Source: Bacillota bacterium (GTDB lineage Bacteria; Bacillota; Clostridia; Oscillospirales; Oscillospiraceae). Taken from it: 17,128 bases of DNA. This document shows positions 1 to 5,699 of the stretch, piece by piece. Location of the stretch: NCBI GenBank assembly GCA_023393155.1, contig JAEWML010000150.1, forward strand, positions 1 through 17,128, read 5' to 3'. How positions within the stretch are numbered: the first letter of the stretch is position 1; each line of letters starts with the position of its first letter. Under the pieces are notes generated by a model, which was given only the letters and a program-made list of their open reading frames with translations, was not told the origin of the DNA and ran no database searches. The position numbers and the translations under genes are program-made.

Positions 1-554
1 CGCCAGAGCTGATAAACGGTGGTGGAAATGGTGGCGGTGCGGCCCGGTGTGTAGCCCGCAATCATGGACGTTGCTCCGTATTCTCCCAGCGCTCGGGCAA
101 AGGCCAGCACGGTCCCTGCCAGAATCCCCTGCTTGCAAAAGGGCATCCGCACCCGCCAGAAAATGTAGCTGCCCGAAAGGCCCAGCGTCCGCCCCGCGTC
201 CGCCAGCGTCTCGTCGAAGGACTCAAAGGCCCCCCGGGCGGTGCGGTACATCAGGGGGAACGCCACCACGACGGTTGCAAAAATGGCGCTCCACCAGGTC
301 ATCACCATTTTCACGCCGAACTGCTCCAGCACCCAACTCCCGAGAACCCGGTTGGGCCCCAGCAGGCGCAGCAGCAGATAGCCCACCACCGTGGGGGGAA
401 GGACCAGAGGCAGCGTCAGCACCACGTCCAACACGCCCTTTAAAAGCCGGGGCAGCCGGGCGATGTAATACGCGGCCAGCAGGCCCAGAAAAAACACCGC
501 CACGGTGGAGATGGCGGAAATTCTCAAAGAGTTATAAAGAGGATACCAGTCCAT
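1..554 (-). CDS. modB: Molybdate ABC transporter permease ModB (partial, C-terminus outside window)
   Basis: Inner-membrane permease of the molybdate ABC transporter; it would receive molybdate from ModA and work with an ATPase (ModC) not seen in this window. Translating from the ATG at 554 gives about 184 residues before the window edge, starting MDWYPLYNSLRIS. Several hydrophobic helices are visible, a ModB-like loop LTLPLVLPPTVVGYLLL follows the first helix, and the ABC-permease EAA-type loop is seen as LADAGRTLGLSG followed by FWRVRMP. The stretch RALGEYGATSMIAGY is typical of ModB. The start is supported by AAAGGAGC a few bases upstream. It lies 133 bases downstream of modA in the same direction, with a hairpin between them. 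The partner order modA-modB is the usual one. CysW/CysT-type sulfate permeases are related, but the neighbours favour molybdate. Confidence 0.92.
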   Translation of the reverse strand, partial: MDWYPLYNSLRISAISTVAVFFLGLLAAYYIARLPRLLKGVLDVVLTLPLVLPPTVVGYLLLRLLGPNRVLGSWVLEQFGVKMVMTWWSAIFATVVVAFPLMYRTARGAFESFDETLADAGRTLGLSGSYIFWRVRMPFCKQGILAGTVLAFARALGEYGATSMIAGYTPGRTATISTTVYQLW

Positions 555-637
555 GGGAGCTCCTTTCTGCGGGAGGCTCCCGCAAAGGCTTTCAACGCGC
601 AGGGGAAGTAGTCGCGGGGAGAGGGAAAGCCGGAAAA

Positions 638-669
638 GCGGCGCGGAGAGACTGTGGTCCCCGCGCCGC
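638..669 (-). terminator. Hairpin between modA and modB, possible partial terminator
   Basis: A 9-bp GC-only stem (638-646 pairs with 661-669) begins 18 bases after the modA stop. On the minus strand it is followed by CTTTT-type bases (TTTT at 637-634). The U-run is short, so it probably lets some transcription through to modB. This would give more ModA than ModB, which is common for binding-protein transport operons (inference). Confidence 0.5.
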
Positions 670-687
670 CCGGAAGTCTGAAGTAAA

Positions 688-1563
688 TTATGCGGCGGAG
701 AAGCCCACGGCCTCAAAAATCGCCATGGACTCGGGAGTGGAGAGATAGTCGAGGAACGCCTTCGCCTCGGCGGCGTGCTGAGAGCCGGAGAGCACGGCGG
801 CGGGATAAATCACCTGACCGCACATCTCGGCGGTGGCGCTGTCCACCACGGTAAGGCCGGCGGAGTACGCGTCGGTGGCGTAGATCACGCCGCAGTCCAC
901 GGAAGCCTCGGAAACCTGGGTGGTGACCTCCTTCACGTTGGAGCCGTAAGTCAGCACGCCGGCGGTGTTCAAAGCGGCCTCGTCCAGACCGTAGAAGGTC
1001 AGAATCTTTTGGGTATACTGGCCCACGGGCACGTCGCTGTTGCCCATGGCCATCAGAATATCGCCGGATTTCAGGTGCTCGGCCAGCTGGTCAAAGCTCT
1101 CAATCCCCTTGGGGTTGTTTGCGGGAACCACCAGCGTCACCTTGTTCTCCAGCAGGTTGATGCGGGTGGAGCCGTCGATCATGTCCAGCCCGTCGGGGTT
1201 CTTCTCGGCGTCGCCCTTCAAGGAGCCGTCCAGCGCGTTCATCTGCTTCTGCGCGGCGGAAATGAACAGGTCGCAGTCCGCGCCCTCCTTAATCTGGGTC
1301 AGCAGGGTGCCGGAGGATTCGTAGGTGGGGATGACGGTGACGTTGGGCGCCACGGTCTTGTAAGCTTCAATGATTTGATCGACCGTCTCCGTCATGGACG
1401 CGGCGGCGAAGACGGTGATCTCCACCGGCTCGGCAGCGGGGGCGGAGCCGGCGGCGGAGGAACCGACGGGAGCGGAACCGGAACCGGAGCCGCCGTTAGA
1501 GCCGCAGGCGGCCAGAGCCAAGGCCATCGCCATGGCCAGAGTGAGTGCAAGAACTTTTTTCAT
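688..1563 (-). CDS. modA: Molybdate-binding lipoprotein ModA
   Basis: Extracellular substrate-binding protein that captures molybdate (possibly tungstate) for ModB. The product is 291 residues, normal for the family. It begins MKKVLALTLAMAM and has a lipobox LAAC with the lipidated cysteine at residue 20, followed by a Gly/Ser-rich linker to about residue 50. The mature domain starts EITVFAAASMTETVDQI, the ModA signature with the AAAS oxyanion-binding loop, followed by YESSGTLLTQIKEGADCDLFISA. The ATG at 1563 was preferred over an upstream start at 1620 because it starts the signal peptide directly and has AAAGGAAGG upstream. It follows the MoeA-like gene after 161 bases, in a gap that contains a possible promoter and the shared 25-base motif. 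Oxyanion specificity cannot be read from sequence alone. Confidence 0.95.
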   Translation of the reverse strand: MKKVLALTLAMAMALALAACGSNGGSGSGSAPVGSSAAGSAPAAEPVEITVFAAASMTETVDQIIEAYKTVAPNVTVIPTYESSGTLLTQIKEGADCDLFISAAQKQMNALDGSLKGDAEKNPDGLDMIDGSTRINLLENKVTLVVPANNPKGIESFDQLAEHLKSGDILMAMGNSDVPVGQYTQKILTFYGLDEAALNTAGVLTYGSNVKEVTTQVSEASVDCGVIYATDAYSAGLTVVDSATAEMCGQVIYPAAVLSGSQHAAEAKAFLDYLSTPESMAIFEAVGFSAA

Positions 1564-1589
1564 GTGTACAAACCTTCCTTTCATAGTTC

Positions 1590-1627
1590 GGCGGCACCGC
1601 CGCCAGGGGCTGCGCTCCAAAGAGCGC
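1590..1627. other. Two small hairpins in the modA leader
   Basis: Two adjacent perfect 6-bp stems lie just before the modA ribosome binding site: 1590-1595 with 1599-1604 (loop ACC) and 1612-1617 with 1622-1627 (loop CAAA). Neither has a U-run. They may shape the modA leader RNA or be incidental. Confidence 0.35.
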
Positions 1628-1651
1628 TGTATTTCTGAATTCCCGAAGGAA

Positions 1652-1682
1652 ATTACAGACCGTGATACTCAATTGAGGTCAA
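1652..1682 (-). promoter_or_regulatory. Possible modA promoter (weak)
   Basis: On the minus strand TTGACC (1682-1677) is followed after 19 bases by TGTAAT (1657-1652). The boxes are good but the spacing is long, so this is tentative. The shared 25-base motif (1660-1684) covers the -35 box and spacer, where a bound repressor would block polymerase. Confidence 0.35.
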
Positions 1683-1684
1683 CG
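1660..1684. promoter_or_regulatory. Shared 25-base motif, copy 1 (upstream of modA)
   Basis: On the plus strand the element reads CCGTGATACT, one variable base, AAT, two variable bases, AGGT, one variable base, AACG. The second copy at 4870-4894 is identical at 21 of 25 positions. This copy contains the 10-base palindrome CTCAATTGAG. It precedes modA by 97 bases. A role as an operator for a molybdenum-responsive regulator is inferred from the two locations only. Confidence 0.5.
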
Positions 1685-1698
1685 CGTAGCAAAAGGGA

Positions 1699-1716
1699 CG
1701 CGCCTCCATGGGCGCG
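1699..1716 (-). terminator. Weak hairpin after the MoeA-like gene
   Basis: CGCGCC (1699-1704) pairs with GGCGCG (1711-1716) around a 6-base loop, 9 bases after the stop of the MoeA-like gene. On the minus strand it is followed by TCCCTTTTG, a poor U-run. It may partly separate the cofactor genes from modAB. Confidence 0.3.
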
Positions 1717-1724
1717 AAACGCCT

Positions 1725-2747
1725 TTATCTGCCGAAGGGACAAATGGGCCAGTGACAGGGCTTGCAGCCTAGGCACAGTCCGCCGTTGCCAAGAGCCACA
1801 ATGTCGGTCCGGGTGACGGGTACGCCCGCCGCCACGCGGGGAAGAACCAGATCGAACACTGTGGCGCCCGCAAACATCACGCAGCCGGGCAGGCCCATGA
1901 CGGGAACCCCGTCTGAAAAATAGCCCAAAAGAAACATGGCGCCGGGCAGGACGGGCGCGCCGTAGGTAACGATTTCCGCCCCCGCCGCCCGAATACCGCC
2001 GGGGGTATTGTCGTCGGGGTCCACGCTCATGCCGCCGGTGCACAGCACCAGATCCACGCCCTGTGTCCGCACCTCACCAATCGCGGCGGCTACATTTTCT
2101 ACGCCGTCGCCGGAAAAAATCTGGGCGACGGTTTCAATGCCCACGCCCGCCAGCTTCTTTTTCACAGCGGGAGTGAACCGATCCTCAATCAGCCCGCTTT
2201 TCACTTCGCCGCCGGTGGTGACGATGCCCGCGGTCTTCAGCTTATAGGGATGAACGTTCAAAAGGGGCGCGGGACCTGCCGCTGCTTCCGCGTCCTCCAG
2301 CGTGGCCTCCGGCACAATCAAGGGAATGACCCGCATACCCGCCAGCTTATCCCCGGAGCGCACCGCCGTGCCGCCCTTGCGGGTGGCAAGCATCACGTCG
2401 GGCACGGAGTTTACGGCAAAAAGCCGCTCCGCGTCCACGGTGAAAAAGCCGTCGCACTCGGCGAACAGCTCTATTTTGCCCTCTTTAATGTCCTCTGTCC
2501 GGCGGATGTTCTGTCCCATGGACAAGCCGCACAGCCGCAGGGCCGCGTCGTCCTCGTGGAGCATTCCGGCGTTCAGCTCCCAGACGTACAGATTTTCCTT
2601 GCCCATGGAGAGGAGCACGGGAATGTCCTCCTCCGCCACCACGTGGCCCTTGCGGAACCGGGCGCCCTTGTATTCGCCGGGGATAATCTGGGTCAGGTCG
2701 TGGCACAGAACATGGCCCACGGCCTCTCTCGTCTTAATCAGCTTCAT
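1725..2747 (-). CDS. MoeA-like molybdopterin-binding protein with C-terminal cysteine cluster
   Basis: Probably acts late in molybdenum cofactor synthesis, on molybdopterin or adenylated molybdopterin, in the cytosol. The product is 340 residues. An N-terminal region of about 165 residues resembles the MoeA-like arrangement. It is followed by a MoCF-type molybdopterin-binding domain (about 171-305) with TTGGEV, a TGGMSVDPDDNTP loop (238-250), PVLPGA and GLPGC. The tail GGLCLGCKPCHWPICPFG has cysteines at 325, 328, 331 and 336 plus His332, which looks like a metal or iron-sulfur site. The ATG overlaps the stop of the upstream MOSC gene as ATGA, implying translational coupling and setting the start at 2747. 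It is shorter than classical MoeA (about 400 residues), so the exact step (adenylation, Mo insertion or a later modification) is not certain. Confidence 0.85.
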   Translation of the reverse strand: MKLIKTREAVGHVLCHDLTQIIPGEYKGARFRKGHVVAEEDIPVLLSMGKENLYVWELNAGMLHEDDAALRLCGLSMGQNIRRTEDIKEGKIELFAECDGFFTVDAERLFAVNSVPDVMLATRKGGTAVRSGDKLAGMRVIPLIVPEATLEDAEAAAGPAPLLNVHPYKLKTAGIVTTGGEVKSGLIEDRFTPAVKKKLAGVGIETVAQIFSGDGVENVAAAIGEVRTQGVDLVLCTGGMSVDPDDNTPGGIRAAGAEIVTYGAPVLPGAMFLLGYFSDGVPVMGLPGCVMFAGATVFDLVLPRVAAGVPVTRTDIVALGNGGLCLGCKPCHWPICPFGR

Positions 2748-3187
2748 GCCCCCGCCTCCAGAATTTCGATCTCGTCTCCGGCGCGGACGCTTCCCTCCCG
2801 CACCACCACGGCAAAAATTCCCTCGGTGGGCATGACGCACTTGCCAACGGCCTGCTTAATGGCGCAGTCATTGTGGCATTCCTTGCCGATTTGAGTGACC
2901 TCCACCTCGGTTTCCCCGATGCGCAGGCGGGTCCCCACCGGCAGGTGCTTTAAATCAACACCCACGGTGTTGATGTTTTCCGCGAAAACACCCTCGTCCA
3001 GAGGGATGGGACTGACGGCGCGCATGGAATCCACGCTCTCCTCCGCCAAAAGGCTGATTTGACGGTGCCAGTCGCCCGCGTGGGCGTCCCCCACGATGCC
3101 GTGGCGGAGCTTTAACCGGATTTCCGGGACAGGGTGCTTCTGCGTCCCTTTCTGTTCACTGATGTTGACCGATGTTACCTTCGCCAT
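2744..3187 (-). CDS. MOSC domain protein
   Basis: A 147-residue stand-alone MOSC-domain protein. MOSC domains bind or transfer sulfur to molybdenum cofactor or carry it to enzymes; here it probably handles the finished cofactor. Visible features are the [21 protein letters not shown] segment (28-47), the FAENI motif (68-72), and a conserved cysteine segment [20 protein letters not shown] with Cys104, Cys108 and Cys117. The ATG at 3187 has GGAGGAAGC just upstream and lies inside the 3' end of moaC (32-base overlap). The 3' end overlaps the next gene by 4 bases. The tight packing with moaC and the MoeA-like gene supports a cofactor role. The exact reaction is unknown. Confidence 0.9.
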   Translation of the reverse strand: MAKVTSVNISEQKGTQKHPVPEIRLKLRHGIVGDAHAGDWHRQISLLAEESVDSMRAVSPIPLDEGVFAENINTVGVDLKHLPVGTRLRIGETEVEVTQIGKECHNDCAIKQAVGKCVMPTEGIFAVVVREGSVRAGDEIEILEAGA

Positions 3188-3671
3188 ATGCTTCCTCCGC
3201 AGCGTAGTCGCCGCTTTTTCCCCCGCTCTTTTTTAAAAGACGGATGTTTTGAATGCGCATATCCTTCTGGACGGCCTTGCACATGTCGTAGATGGTCAGC
3301 GCCGCGGCTGAAACGGCGGTGAGCGCTTCCATTTCAACGCCCGTGACCCCGCCGCAGGCGACGGTGGCCAGAATTTCCACCCGGCTGGGGCTGTCGTCCA
3401 GACGGAAGGAGATGTCGATTTTTGTCAGGGGCAGGGGATGGCACATAGGAATCAGCTCCCAGGTCCGCTTGGCGGCCATAATCCCGGCCACCTGCGCCAC
3501 CGCCAGAACGTCGCCCTTTTTCATGGTTCCGGCCCGGATTTTCTCCAAAACCTCGGGTGAGACGAGGATTTCCCCGCCTGCCAGCGCCTCCCGCGATGTG
3601 ATGGGCTTCGCCCCCACGTCCACCATGTGGGCGCGGCCCTGCTCGTTGAAATGGGTCAGCTCCTGTGCCAT
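3156..3671 (-). CDS. moaC: Cyclic pyranopterin monophosphate synthase MoaC
   Basis: Acts with MoaA in the first step of molybdenum cofactor synthesis, converting the MoaA product (3',8-cyclo-GTP) into cyclic pyranopterin monophosphate. The product is 171 residues, slightly longer than the usual 155-165. The family motifs are clear: [14 protein letters not shown] at the start, [10 protein letters not shown] (73-82), [10 protein letters not shown] (111-120) and [14 protein letters not shown] (125-138). Lysines at 51/52 and 132 fit the two catalytic lysines of the family. The C-terminal tail beyond about 150 is extra and hydrophilic, and its last codons overlap the MOSC gene. The start at 3671 has AAGAGGT upstream. 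It is separated from moaA by 245 bases that contain a repeat-like element, unusual inside an operon. Confidence 0.97.
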   Translation of the reverse strand: MAQELTHFNEQGRAHMVDVGAKPITSREALAGGEILVSPEVLEKIRAGTMKKGDVLAVAQVAGIMAAKRTWELIPMCHPLPLTKIDISFRLDDSPSRVEILATVACGGVTGVEMEALTAVSAAALTIYDMCKAVQKDMRIQNIRLLKKSGGKSGDYAAEEAYGEGNIGQHQ

Positions 3672-3693
3672 GTGCTTACCTCTTATTATTGCA

Positions 3694-3706
3694 GATGCAA
3701 AGCATC
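3694..3706. other. Small hairpin in front of the moaC ribosome binding site
   Basis: GATGC (3694-3698) and GCATC (3702-3706) form a 5-bp stem with a 3-base loop, about 8 bases before the moaC Shine-Dalgarno on the minus strand. It could tune moaC translation or be chance. Confidence 0.3.
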
Positions 3707-3779
3707 CTCAAAATCATTATGTGGGGGTGGTTCTCAGGCTCCGTACCTTCGCATTTTCGTTCCTCGTCCGCTGCATATT

Positions 3780-3911
3780 GGAGCGAAGCTTGCGACACCC
3801 CGTATCTCCCGTCCCCCTCGCGGAAACACCCGGTTTCCGCGAAAGCGCAGGCGTGGCGGAGCGGTGAGCGCTTTCGGCAAAGCCGGAAGCAAACGGAGCG
3901 AAGCCTGCGAC
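3780..3911. repeat. Repeat-like element between moaA and moaC
   Basis: The element is bounded by two direct copies of a 17-base sequence (3780-3796 and 3895-3911, 16 of 17 identical, GGAGCGAAGC then T or C then TGCGAC). Between them lie two nested or adjacent inverted repeats: a 10-bp stem 3818-3827 with 3833-3842, and a 9-bp stem 3840-3848 with 3868-3876. There is no open frame with gene-like features. It resembles a small dispersed palindromic element, but copy number elsewhere cannot be seen here. Confidence 0.5.
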
Positions 3912-3916
3912 TAAGC

Positions 3917-4861
3917 TCAGCCGCCGATCTCGTTCATATTCCTCATCGTATCGCTGCCGCCCTCTGTCAGGTGGTGCCGTTCCGGCTTTTGGGCGATGCC
4001 CCGCCGGATGGCCTCCTCCAGCTCCGGGCCGTGCAACCCCCGGAGCGGCAGCTCCGCATCGCTGTGGAGACAGGGCTTCAGCTTTCCGTCCGCCGTGACG
4101 CGGATACGGTCGCAAAGGCCGCAAAACCGGTGGCTCATGGGTCGAATCAGCCCCACCGTGCCGGCCCAGCCGGGGACGCCATAGCGCGCCGCCGTGCCCG
4201 AGGATTTGAGGGGTTGCAGGGCGGGGACCTTCTCCAATACCGTCTCCGCCGGAATAAATCGGCTCTTTTCCCACTGGGCACACTCTCCCATGGGCATCAG
4301 CTCAATAAAGCGGATTTCCCATGGCTTATGCTCTGTCAGGGCCACAAAATCGATAATCTCGTCGTCGTTAAAGCCGCCCATGAGAACCACGTTGCACTTC
4401 AGCTTTGTAAACCCGGCCCGCTCCGCCGCCGCAAGGCCCGCCAGCGCGTCGTCCAGACGGCCCCTGCGGGTAATGTGAGAGAAACGCTCGGGGCGAAGAC
4501 TGTCCACACTGACGTTCAGGCGATCCACGCCCGCATCCCGCAGCGGCGCGGCCTGCTCCGGCAAGAGGCTTCCGTTGGTGGTCATACACAGCTCCTCCAG
4601 CCCGTCAATAGAAGACAAGCCCCGGCAGATGTCCAGAATCCCTCCGCGCACCAGCGGCTCGCCGCCGGTGAGACGAATTTTTTTCACGCCGCAGCTCACT
4701 GCCGCCCGTCCAATTTCCACGCACTCCTCCACCGACAGAATATCCCGGTGAGGACGCTTGTGAACGCCCTCCTCCGGCATGCAGTAGCGGCAGCGGTAAT
4801 TGCACAGATCTGTTACCGACAGCCGCAAATATCGGATTGTGCGGCCGCAGCCGTCGGTCAT
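3917..4861 (-). CDS. moaA: GTP 3',8-cyclase MoaA (radical SAM)
   Basis: Catalyses the radical SAM conversion of GTP into 3',8-cyclo-7,8-dihydro-GTP, the first committed step of molybdenum cofactor synthesis. The product is 314 residues, normal for MoaA. The N-terminal cluster motif CNYRCRYC places Cys20, Cys24 and Cys27 on the SAM-binding iron-sulfur cluster; GGEP is at 66-69. The C-terminal cluster ligands that bind substrate are Cys247, Cys250 and Cys264 (FCGLCDRIRVTADGKLKPC). The protein ends in the Gly-Gly typical of MoaA, so it looks intact. The ATG at 4861 has GGAGGC upstream. It is first in the minus-strand molybdenum run, 39 bases from a strong promoter -10 box, and its 5' leader is only about 30 bases and carries the shared motif. 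Confidence 0.98.
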   Translation of the reverse strand: MTDGCGRTIRYLRLSVTDLCNYRCRYCMPEEGVHKRPHRDILSVEECVEIGRAAVSCGVKKIRLTGGEPLVRGGILDICRGLSSIDGLEELCMTTNGSLLPEQAAPLRDAGVDRLNVSVDSLRPERFSHITRRGRLDDALAGLAAAERAGFTKLKCNVVLMGGFNDDEIIDFVALTEHKPWEIRFIELMPMGECAQWEKSRFIPAETVLEKVPALQPLKSSGTAARYGVPGWAGTVGLIRPMSHRFCGLCDRIRVTADGKLKPCLHSDAELPLRGLHGPELEEAIRRGIAQKPERHHLTEGGSDTMRNMNEIGG

Positions 4862-4869
4862 AAGCGCCT

Positions 4870-4894
4870 CCGTGATACTGAATAAAGGTGAACG
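4870..4894. promoter_or_regulatory. Shared 25-base motif, copy 2 (moaA leader)
   Basis: This copy of the element also found at 1660-1684 covers roughly the predicted +1 to +24 of moaA and ends against its Shine-Dalgarno (CACGG runs into GGAGGC). A DNA-binding repressor here would block moaA transcription start; an RNA-level effect on translation is a second option. The regulator is not encoded in the window. Confidence 0.5.
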
Positions 4895-4899
4895 GAATT

Positions 4900-4928
4900 A
4901 GTGTAGCATTTTTGGTAAAGGAAGTCAA
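4900..4928 (-). promoter_or_regulatory. Promoter of the moaA operon
   Basis: On the minus strand TTGACT (4928-4923) is followed after exactly 17 bases by TACACT (4905-4900), a good sigma-A type promoter. The start point would be near 4893. It drives moaA and probably some or all of the downstream genes to modB. Confidence 0.8.
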
Positions 4929-4950
4929 GAAAAGATAGCTTTCTGTCGCC

Positions 4951-4980
4951 TTGACGGGAAGAACAGGTTTGTGTTATTCT
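4951..4980 (+). promoter_or_regulatory. Promoter of yqeC-yqeB
   Basis: TTGACG (4951-4956) is followed after 18 bases by TATTCT (4975-4980), a moderate sigma-A match. It faces away from the moaA promoter, so the two operons share one 151-base control region. Confidence 0.55.
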
Positions 4981-4990
4981 TTTAAAAGAA
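4977..4990. promoter_or_regulatory. 14-base perfect palindrome at the yqeC start site
   Basis: TTCTTTTAAAAGAA is a perfect inverted repeat overlapping the end of the predicted -10 box and the likely transcription start of yqeC. Its position suits an operator, but AT-rich palindromes also arise by chance. Confidence 0.35.
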
Positions 4991-5012
4991 GAACGAAAAA
5001 GGAGGAAAGCTG

Positions 5013-5672
5013 ATGGACTGGGCGCAGGTGCTGGGAATGCGTCCCGGCGTCACAGCCGTGATCGGCGGCGGCGGGAAAACCACCCTTTTGCGCACAACGG
5101 GAGAAACGCTTGCAGCCGCCGGGTTCAGCGTACTGCTGTGCTCTACGGCAAAGATCTATCCTTTCTCCGATTTGCCGTGCGTGACGGAGCCGGGGGAAGA
5201 GCCGCTGATGGCGGCGCGGGCGCAAAGCAGGCTCCTTTGCGCGGGGACTCTGCTGGACAATGGAAAGCTTACCGCCCCGGCGGTGCCCATGGCGCGGCTG
5301 AAAGCCCTGTTCGACTATGTGCTGGTGGAGGCCGACGGCTCCGCCCGCCTGCCCCTCAAGGCCCACGCGCCTCACGAGCCGGTGATTCCGCCGGAGGCGG
5401 AGCAGACAATCTGCGTGGTGGGGGCCTCGGGCTTTGGAAAGCCCATCCGGGAAGCGGCCCACAGGCCGGAGCGCTACGCGGCGCTGGCGGGCGTGGGGGA
5501 AGAGGACACGGTCACACCCCGGATTGCCGCCGCCGTGCTGAGGGCGGAGGGACTGCACACCGGGATTTTAGTCAATCAGGCGGAGCTGGCTGCGGCCCAG
5601 GCGCGGGAATTGGTCCGATTGCTGGACTGCCCCGCCGTGGCCGGATCGTTGAAGCTGGGAAAAATATTTTAA
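5013..5672 (+). CDS. yqeC: Selenium-dependent molybdenum hydroxylase accessory protein YqeC
   Basis: A putative ATPase found with selenium-dependent molybdenum hydroxylases (xanthine dehydrogenase-like enzymes carrying a labile selenium). Its exact reaction is not established. The product is 219 residues, close to the family length. A P-loop GGGGKTT is at 18-24 after a short N-terminus, and the family signature VEADGSARLPLKAHAPHEP starts at residue 105. GASGFGKP follows at 137-144. The ATG at 5013 has an AAAAAGGAGG ribosome binding site. It is followed 27 bases later by yqeB, so the two form an operon with its own promoter, divergent from moaA. The pairing with cofactor synthesis fits maturation of a molybdenum enzyme encoded elsewhere. 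Confidence 0.9.
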   Translation: MDWAQVLGMRPGVTAVIGGGGKTTLLRTTGETLAAAGFSVLLCSTAKIYPFSDLPCVTEPGEEPLMAARAQSRLLCAGTLLDNGKLTAPAVPMARLKALFDYVLVEADGSARLPLKAHAPHEPVIPPEAEQTICVVGASGFGKPIREAAHRPERYAALAGVGEEDTVTPRIAAAVLRAEGLHTGILVNQAELAAAQARELVRLLDCPAVAGSLKLGKIF

Positions 5673-5699
5673 CCGCCAGTGCGGAAATGGAGGATACCA

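Noticed and set aside
775..1638. Plus-strand frame of 287 residues antisense to modA
   Set aside because: It is a shadow of modA; His/Gly/Val-rich composition and no start signals.
1660..1684. A classical ModE operator
   Set aside because: It lacks the TATAT-type half sites of the E. coli ModE sequence; only a CGTT at one end is similar.
3680..3720. Promoter for moaC (TTGAGG and AATAAT on the minus strand)
   Set aside because: Spacing is 15 bases and the start point would fall on or past the ribosome binding site.
4862..4899. A molybdenum cofactor (Moco) riboswitch in front of moaA
   Set aside because: The predicted leader is only about 30 bases, far shorter than the known Moco riboswitch, and no matching structure is visible.
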